This document shows, in pieces, positions 15,068-19,403 of a stretch of DNA of 19,403 nt. The stretch is from Sphingomonadales bacterium. Lineage in GTDB: Bacteria; Pseudomonadota; Alphaproteobacteria; Sphingomonadales; Sphingomonadaceae. The notes beneath the pieces were generated by a model. That model saw only the letters and a program-made list of their open reading frames with translations. It was not told the DNA's origin and made no database searches. The stretch covers positions 1 to 19,403 of the forward strand of contig JAFLDC010000009.1 of assembly GCA_017302775.1 (NCBI GenBank), in the 5' to 3' direction. A program made the position numbers and the translations under genes. Each line of letters begins with the position of its first letter. The first letter of the stretch is position 1.

Positions 15068-15705
15068 GGTGCGGCCGCCTGCACCGTAACAGCGGCGCAT
15101 TTGGCGCTGGCCTGTTCAGAACCGCCAGACAGCATCGAGGCGGCGATAAACCCGCCTACCACCAGCACCACGAAACCGGCGGTGGCAAGGCCCAGATATT
15201 TGTCGATGAAGGCCTTGATCGGCGCACCGAACAGGCGGAACAGCACCCCGACGATCATGAAACTGATGGCCCGGCTGACGATCGACGCGCCGATGAAGGT
15301 CAACAGCGGCATGGCGATGAACCCGGCGGTGATCGTCAGCAATTTGAACGGGATCGGGGTCGCCCCCTTGATCATGATGATCTCCGCCCCGTATTCGCGC
15401 AGATAACAGGCTGCGCGCGGGAAGCTCTCGGTCAGGCCCAGCAGCGCCAGCAACTGCGTGCCCAGGCTTTCGTAAAGGAAATAGCCGATGGCATAACCCA
15501 GCAGCCCGCCCGCCACCGAAGCGATCGTGGCGATCGCGGCAAAGCGGATCGCCTTTTTCGGTTCCGCCAGACACATGATCCCCAGCAACGGATGCGGCGG
15601 AATGGGGAAAAAGCTGGCCTCTACAAACGCGAACAACGCCAGCCACCATTCGGCGTGAGGGTGGACCGCCTTTGCCATGGTCCAGTCATAGAGGCGGCGC
15701 AGCAT
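15064..15705 (-). CDS. YqaA family VTT-domain inner-membrane protein
   Basis: 213 residues from ATG 15703-15705, preceded by AAGGGA 6 nt upstream; a GTG 15 bp earlier overlaps that ribosome site and is rejected. It has about five hydrophobic segments (around 22-45, 55-77, 105-130, 132-158, 172-193). The SNARE-associated/VTT (DedA-like) features are FVEASFFPIPPHPLL at 27-41 and KGATPIPFKLLTITAG at 113-128. Family members are linked to lipid scrambling or undecaprenyl-phosphate recycling, which is not shown for YqaA itself. The stop overlaps the GST start. Confidence 0.9.
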   Translation of the reverse strand: MLRRLYDWTMAKAVHPHAEWWLALFAFVEASFFPIPPHPLLGIMCLAEPKKAIRFAAIATIASVAGGLLGYAIGYFLYESLGTQLLALLGLTESFPRAACYLREYGAEIIMIKGATPIPFKLLTITAGFIAMPLLTFIGASIVSRAISFMIVGVLFRLFGAPIKAFIDKYLGLATAGFVVLVVGGFIAASMLSGGSEQASAKCAAVTVQAAAP

Positions 15706-15780
15706 GCAATTTCCCTTCACTTCCCAAGATGCGGCGCCTGCTTATCGAGGCTGGCCGTCGGCGGCAAGCGATGCAGTCAG

Positions 15781-15797
15781 ATAACCATATTGGTTAT
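15781..15797. promoter_or_regulatory. Operator-like palindrome before the GTA genes
   Basis: ATAACCA-TAT-TGGTTAT is a perfect inverted repeat with 7-bp arms and a 3-bp centre, in the 193-bp divergent region between the YqaA and small terminase genes. Its centre (15789) lies about 42 bp before the transcription start expected from a TATTAT -10 at 15819-15824, the usual place for a class II activator. ATAACCAT also resembles the CtrA half-site TTAACCAT with one change. Confidence 0.5.
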
Positions 15798-15803
15798 TTT
15801 GTG

Positions 15804-15824
15804 TTGACATCGTCACGCTATTAT
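15804..15824 (+). promoter_or_regulatory. AT-rich promoter region of the GTA genes
   Basis: TATTAT at 15819-15824 is a good -10, but no good -35 lies 17 nt ahead of it. TTGACA at 15804-15809 is a consensus -35, but its 17-nt partner (CACAAA) is poor. Either an activated promoter (TATTAT with the palindrome) or a TTGACA promoter is possible. The stretch is unusually AT-rich against its surroundings. Confidence 0.45.
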
Positions 15825-15898
15825 GGCACAAATACGGAACATCGCGATAGACCGATTCGCCAGGTCAACCGCGCTTCCCGCGTGCGACAGGGAACCTC

Positions 15899-16372
15899 AT
15901 GACAACAAAGAAAACCACCCCCGGCAAGTTGGGGAACAACCGCGGCGAACCGCGCAACACACGATGGCGCACGCCATTCCTGCAACATCTGGCGGCTACG
16001 TCCAATATTTCCGCTGCCGCTGAAGCCGCGAATACCACGACCGCCAAGGCCTATCAGGCCCGGCGCACGGAACCGCAGTTCGCTGCCGCATGGCTTGAGG
16101 CCTTGTGTGAGGGTTATGAGCTGCTGGAAATGGAACTGCTCGGCTACCTGCGCAATCCGGACCCCGGCCGCAAGTTCGACGTGGCGAATGCCCTGCGGGT
16201 ACTGGCCGCACACCGCGAAACGATCGCCCGAAAACGGGCACTCGACGATAACCGAGACGAACAGGAGGTGCTCGATTCAATTGACGCGATGATCGACGAG
16301 ATGCGCCGCCGCTCCACCGCCAACGCGGCGCTGTTGGCGCAGCAGGACAATAGCGATGAGCCGGACCAGTGA
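15899..16372 (+). CDS. GTA/phage small terminase (gp1-like)
   Basis: 157 residues. An N-terminal helix-turn-helix-like region at about 28-62 (FLQHLAATSNISAAAEAANTTT...) resembles small terminase DNA-binding domains, and a long helical region follows at about 70-140 with a charged tail. The small terminase binds DNA and directs the large subunit; in Rhodobacter capsulatus the first GTA gene encodes this. Assignment rests on size, helix-turn-helix and position directly before the large terminase, which it overlaps by 17 bp. ATG 15899-15901 follows AGGGA. Function assignment is inference, gene reality is not in doubt. Confidence 0.8.
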   Translation: MTTKKTTPGKLGNNRGEPRNTRWRTPFLQHLAATSNISAAAEAANTTTAKAYQARRTEPQFAAAWLEALCEGYELLEMELLGYLRNPDPGRKFDVANALRVLAAHRETIARKRALDDNRDEQEVLDSIDAMIDEMRRRSTANAALLAQQDNSDEPDQ

Positions 16373-17684
16373 AAGCCGCGCGGCATGGCTGATGGACTTG
16401 CCCCCGGCCGAGCGGCGCGCGCTGCTGGCGCAGATGTCCCTGCGCCAGCAACGCGCATTGCGCACACATTGGCGGCTATGGGCGCATGATGGCCAGCTTC
16501 CCCCTGACGGCGCATGGCTGACCTGGCTGATCCTGGCCGGTCGGGGCTTCGGCAAGACGAGGGCCGCCGCTGAGTGGGTCCGTGCAGAGGCCGAAACCAA
16601 TCCAGCCGCCCGGATCGCCCTTGTTGGTGCGTCGCTGGGTGAGGCGCGTGCGGTGATGGTTGAGGGTGAAAGCGGCCTGCTGGCGATCGCCCCACGCGGG
16701 CGGCGTCCGCGGTTCGAGCCATCGCGCCGCCTGCTGACCTGGCCCAATGGCGCCCAGGCCATCCTGTATTCGGCGGGTGAGCCGGAAAGCCTGCGCGGCC
16801 CGCAGCACAGCCACGGCTGGTGTGACGAGATCGCCAAATGGGGTGCCGCTGCCGGTCGTGCAGAAATGGCGTGGGACAACCTGATGCTGGGGCTGCGCCT
16901 GGGCACGGATCCGCGGCTGGTGGCAACCACTACCCCGCGCGCCGTGCCGTTGCTGCAACGCTTGCTGGCGAATCGTGAAGTCCGCGTCACCCGTGGCTCA
17001 ACTTTCGCCAACAAGGCCAATCTCGCCCCGGGGTTCGTCCGGGCCGTGCAGCGGCTGTACGGCAAATCGCTGCTGGGCCGGCAGGAACTGGACGGCGAAA
17101 TGATTGCGGATTTGCCAGGCGCGCTGTGGACTCGCGCCTTGCTCGAACAGGTCAGGGAGGAAGCCGTCACCAGCCCCGCGGTACGCACCGTGATCGGGGT
17201 TGATCCACCCGCTTCCGGTAACGGCGATGCTTGCGGGATCGTGGTCTGCGCGCTTGGTAATGATGGAATTGCCAGAGTACTCGCCGATTGCAGCGTCACC
17301 AAGGCCAGCCCTGAAAAATGGGCCCGCGCCGTTGCCAATGCTGCCGCGCAGTGGAAAGCCGACCGTGTGATTGCCGAGGCCAACCAGGGCGGGGCGATGG
17401 TCGGCGCGGTTCTGCGCGCGGCCGACCTGACCTTGCCGGTCAAGCTGGTTCATGCCCGGCAGGGCAAGTCCGCCCGCGCCGAGCCGGTCGCAGCGCTCTA
17501 TGAAGCTCACCGCGTCCGCCACGCCGGGCTGTTCCCGATGCTGGAGGATGAGTTGTGCGGACTGTTGGCAGGCGGCGGTTACGAAGGCCCGGGTCGATCC
17601 CCTGACCGGGCCGATGCGACAGTGTGGGCACTGACTGAGCTAATGCTGCACGGTCAGGCAGCACCAAAGATCAGATTGACCTGA
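16356..17684 (+). CDS. terL: Terminase large subunit (GTA gp2-like)
   Basis: 442 residues. The ATPase domain has Walker A GRGFGKT at 62-68, Walker B with WCDE at 155-158 (D157, E158), and the coupling motif TTTP at 191-194. The nuclease domain (about 275-435) shows the RNase H-fold acids D283 (GVDPPAS), E341 (EANQGG) and D417/D420 (SPDRADATVWAL). The motor pumps DNA into proheads and cuts it. Length is close to the roughly 420-450 residues of GTA large terminases. AGGACA lies before ATG 16356-16358. The next gene starts 51 bp later. Confidence 0.95.
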   Translation: MSRTSESRAAWLMDLPPAERRALLAQMSLRQQRALRTHWRLWAHDGQLPPDGAWLTWLILAGRGFGKTRAAAEWVRAEAETNPAARIALVGASLGEARAVMVEGESGLLAIAPRGRRPRFEPSRRLLTWPNGAQAILYSAGEPESLRGPQHSHGWCDEIAKWGAAAGRAEMAWDNLMLGLRLGTDPRLVATTTPRAVPLLQRLLANREVRVTRGSTFANKANLAPGFVRAVQRLYGKSLLGRQELDGEMIADLPGALWTRALLEQVREEAVTSPAVRTVIGVDPPASGNGDACGIVVCALGNDGIARVLADCSVTKASPEKWARAVANAAAQWKADRVIAEANQGGAMVGAVLRAADLTLPVKLVHARQGKSARAEPVAALYEAHRVRHAGLFPMLEDELCGLLAGGGYEGPGRSPDRADATVWALTELMLHGQAAPKIRLT

Positions 17685-17735
17685 CCCGGCCTCCGTTTGG
17701 CTCGAACGGAGCGGGACCAATCCAGAGAGGTTCGA

Positions 17736-18893
17736 ATGTCCTTCCTCACAACGCTAGCCGCCGCCTTCAAAGGCGGCACAGCTGCACGCGCGCCCTTGGG
17801 CCGCACGTTCCTCTCACCCTGGTTTTATGCCGAGGGCAGCGCCAAGGCGCCGTTTGACTATGCCCGCAGCGTCAAGCGCGGATATGTCGACAATCCGGTT
17901 GCGCAACGCGCGGTAAGGCTGGTGGCGGAGGGGATCGGGGGGGCAGCGCTTGCTCCGGTCGATCCCAAACTCGCCGCATTGGTGAAAGCCACCAGCGCCG
18001 GGCAATCGCTGCTGGAAACGCTGGCCAGCCAGCTGCTGCTGCACGGCAATGCCTATGTTCAGGTGATCAAGGACGCGCTGGGCACGCCGGTGGAGCTGTT
18101 CGCCCTGCGGCCCGAGCGGGTCAGCGTGATCGCCGATGCGCAAGGCTGGCCCAGCGCCTATGCTTACAAGGTCGGCGATACGACGCTGACACTGCCGGTG
18201 CTGGATGACGACGCATCGCCCAATCTTGTTCACATCCGTTTTTTCCACCCGGGCGACGATCACTATGGCGCGGGTTGCCTGGCCGCTGCCGAGGAAGCTG
18301 TGCTGACTCACAACGCCGCGGCAGCATGGAACCGGCAGCTGCTCGAAAATGCGGCCCGGCCCAGCGGCGCCCTGGTCTATGACCCCGGTGATGGCGCCGG
18401 GCTCTCGGCCGATCAATTCGACCGGCTCAAGCAGGAACTGAACGCCGCCTATGCCGGTCATGCCAACGCCGGGCGGCCGATGGTGCTGGAAGGAGGGCTC
18501 AAATGGCAATCGCTCAGCCTGTCCCCCGCCGATATGGACTTTGCCGAGTTGAAGGCGGCCGCGGCACGCGACATTGCCTTGGCTTTTGGGGTGCCGCCAA
18601 TGCTGCTTGGCCTGCCTGGTGATGCAACTTACGCCAATTACCGCGAAGCCAATCGCGCACTGTGGCGCCTGACGCTGCTGCCATTGGCCAACAAGCTGCT
18701 TTCCGCGCTGGGCGAAGGCCTGCAAACCTGGTTCCCTGACCAGCACCTCGCCATCGACCTCGATCGAATTCCGGCGCTTGCCGAGGACCGCGAGCGGCTG
18801 TGGACACAAATCGGCACCGCCAGCTTCCTCAGCAACGAAGAGAAGCGCGCCATGCTGGGGCTGGCACCAAACGAGGTAAGGAACAAATCATGA
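17736..18893 (+). CDS. Portal protein, HK97 family (GTA gp3-like)
   Basis: 385 residues from ATG 17736-17738, with AGAGAGG 5 nt upstream; a TTG at 17697 has no ribosome site. HK97-type portal features are ARSVKRGYVDNPVAQRAVRLVAEGI near residue 45, LLLHGNAYVQVIKD, and DMDFAELKAAAARDIALAFGVPPMLLG near 265-290, followed by NYREANRALWRLTLLPL. The portal forms the dodecameric ring at the capsid vertex through which DNA enters and the tail joins. The stop overlaps the next gene as ATGA. Confidence 0.95.
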   Translation: MSFLTTLAAAFKGGTAARAPLGRTFLSPWFYAEGSAKAPFDYARSVKRGYVDNPVAQRAVRLVAEGIGGAALAPVDPKLAALVKATSAGQSLLETLASQLLLHGNAYVQVIKDALGTPVELFALRPERVSVIADAQGWPSAYAYKVGDTTLTLPVLDDDASPNLVHIRFFHPGDDHYGAGCLAAAEEAVLTHNAAAAWNRQLLENAARPSGALVYDPGDGAGLSADQFDRLKQELNAAYAGHANAGRPMVLEGGLKWQSLSLSPADMDFAELKAAAARDIALAFGVPPMLLGLPGDATYANYREANRALWRLTLLPLANKLLSALGEGLQTWFPDQHLAIDLDRIPALAEDRERLWTQIGTASFLSNEEKRAMLGLAPNEVRNKS

Positions 18894-19198
18894 ACCGCGA
18901 CGAAATGGTTGCCCGACTGGTCGCCCAGGCCGAAGATCAGGGCGCTGAACTGGTGACGCTGCGCGCGATTATCGAGGAAGCCAGCGAGCTCGGCGCCGAA
19001 CGGGTGCTGAGCAGAATGGGGCTCGACGATCCGTCGGCCCACTCCGATCTCAGCGAGCTGCGTCAGCTGCTGCAAGCCTGGCGTGATGCCAAGTCAAGCG
19101 CGTGGAAAGCTACCGTCACCTGGCTGGTACGTGGCGCGCTGGCGCTGCTCCTGCTCGGTATCGTGATCCGCACCGGCGCGACGGGACTGCTGAAATGA
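18890..19198 (+). CDS. DUF6127 family small membrane protein of the GTA cluster
   Basis: 102 residues, ATG 18890-18892 overlapping the portal stop and preceded by AAGGA 8 nt away. The N-terminal half is helical and acidic (residues 3-45), the middle is a helix with the DLSELRQLLQAWRDAKS segment, and residues about 76-95 form one hydrophobic transmembrane helix (WLVRGALALLLLGIVI). The layout matches the small extra gene between portal and protease in alphaproteobacterial GTA clusters (g3.5 in Rhodobacter). Function unknown; it may anchor assembly at the membrane or be a holin-like factor, both speculative. Confidence 0.82.
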   Translation: MNRDEMVARLVAQAEDQGAELVTLRAIIEEASELGAERVLSRMGLDDPSAHSDLSELRQLLQAWRDAKSSAWKATVTWLVRGALALLLLGIVIRTGATGLLK

Positions 19199-19403
19199 AG
19201 TTCGCCGGATATGCCGCCCTGTTCGGCAAGCGCGATGCCGGTCGCGACATGATCAAGCATGGCGCTTTTGCCCGCACCCTGGCCGAACAGACCGGCCCGT
19301 TACCGCTGTTTTGGCAGCATCGCCCTGACCAGCGGATCGGGTGGGTCGAAACCCTGGCCGAAGACAGCCGTGGATTGCGTGTGATCGCCACGATCGACAA
19401 CCC
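19195..19403 (+). CDS. Prohead protease (GTA gp4-like), 3' end outside window
   Basis: 69 codons are visible from ATG 19195-19197, which overlaps the previous stop as ATGA. FAGYAALFGKRDAGRDMIKHGAF is broken here only for brevity: the start motif GYAALFG and the IKHGAF segment are typical of HK97-family (U35) prohead proteases, and the catalytic histidine is H42 in FWQHRPD. The catalytic serine lies beyond the window. The protease removes the scaffold part of the capsid protein during head maturation; the major capsid protein gene is expected directly downstream. Confidence 0.9.
   Translation, partial: MKFAGYAALFGKRDAGRDMIKHGAFARTLAEQTGPLPLFWQHRPDQRIGWVETLAEDSRGLRVIATIDN

Noticed and set aside
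15823..16023. Short plus-strand frame before the small terminase
   Set aside because: It overlaps the small terminase start in another frame, has no ribosome site and shows no domain; its ATG falls inside the -10-like TATTAT.
16277..17443. 388-codon minus-strand frame
   Set aside because: It is antisense to the large terminase, whose Walker and nuclease motifs are intact; the product is Ser/Arg/Ala-rich as expected for a GC-rich shadow frame.
17814..18809. 331-codon minus-strand frame
   Set aside because: It is antisense to the portal gene and has no domain signature.
1..19403. tRNA or rRNA genes, CRISPR arrays, insertion sequences, integrase or attachment sites
   Set aside because: No regularly spaced repeats, transposase or integrase motifs, cloverleaf-like sequences or flanking direct repeats were noticed by eye; a short or divergent example could be missed without a search tool.

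Overview
The window looks like a chromosomal segment of a sphingolipid-making alphaproteobacterium, most likely Sphingomonadales (Erythrobacter/Novosphingobium-like). The evidence is a CtrA master regulator, a DivK single-domain receiver, an alphaproteobacterial single-cysteine DksA, a serine palmitoyltransferase with its own acyl carrier protein, and a gene-transfer-agent (GTA)-type head gene cluster. Coding is dense, with many ATGA/GTGA overlaps. No tRNA, rRNA, CRISPR, IS element or integrase was seen.

Layout. (1) 1-1178: the end of a small hypothetical gene converges on ctrA (minus), with an intrinsic terminator between them serving ctrA. The ctrA upstream region carries CtrA-like boxes and a GANTC site. 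(2) 1355-4316, minus: a DUF4112 membrane protein, an orphan family-5 substrate-binding lipoprotein, a PilZ protein and dksA. (3) 4317-4582: a divergent regulatory region with a perfect 16-bp palindrome and a CtrA-like box, leading to a small Sel1-repeat gene (plus). (4) 4946-8179, minus: a tightly coupled run of DUF3572 protein, HAD hydrolase, RidA, glycerophosphodiesterase and COG3146 acyltransferase-like protein. (5) 8215-8589: divK. (6) 8594-11144, minus: the secreted DUF1800/DUF1501 pair. (7) 11371-14420, plus: acyl carrier protein, serine palmitoyltransferase, SGNH hydrolase and short-chain dehydrogenase, a probable sphingolipid operon. (8) 14429-15705, minus: YqaA/VTT membrane protein and a glutathione S-transferase-like protein. 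(9) 15706-15898: an AT-rich divergent control region with a strong palindrome. (10) 15899-19403, plus: small terminase, large terminase, portal, DUF6127 protein and prohead protease (cut by the window end).

How it fits together. CtrA and DivK are opposing ends of the alphaproteobacterial cell-cycle phosphorelay, and CtrA is known to control GTA production in Rhodobacter capsulatus. Here ctrA, divK and a GTA-type head cluster lie within 19 kb. The most novel-looking items are non-coding or contextual: the palindrome-controlled GTA promoter, the dyad plus CtrA box before the Sel1 gene, and an SGNH hydrolase and SDR translationally tied to the sphingolipid first-step enzyme.
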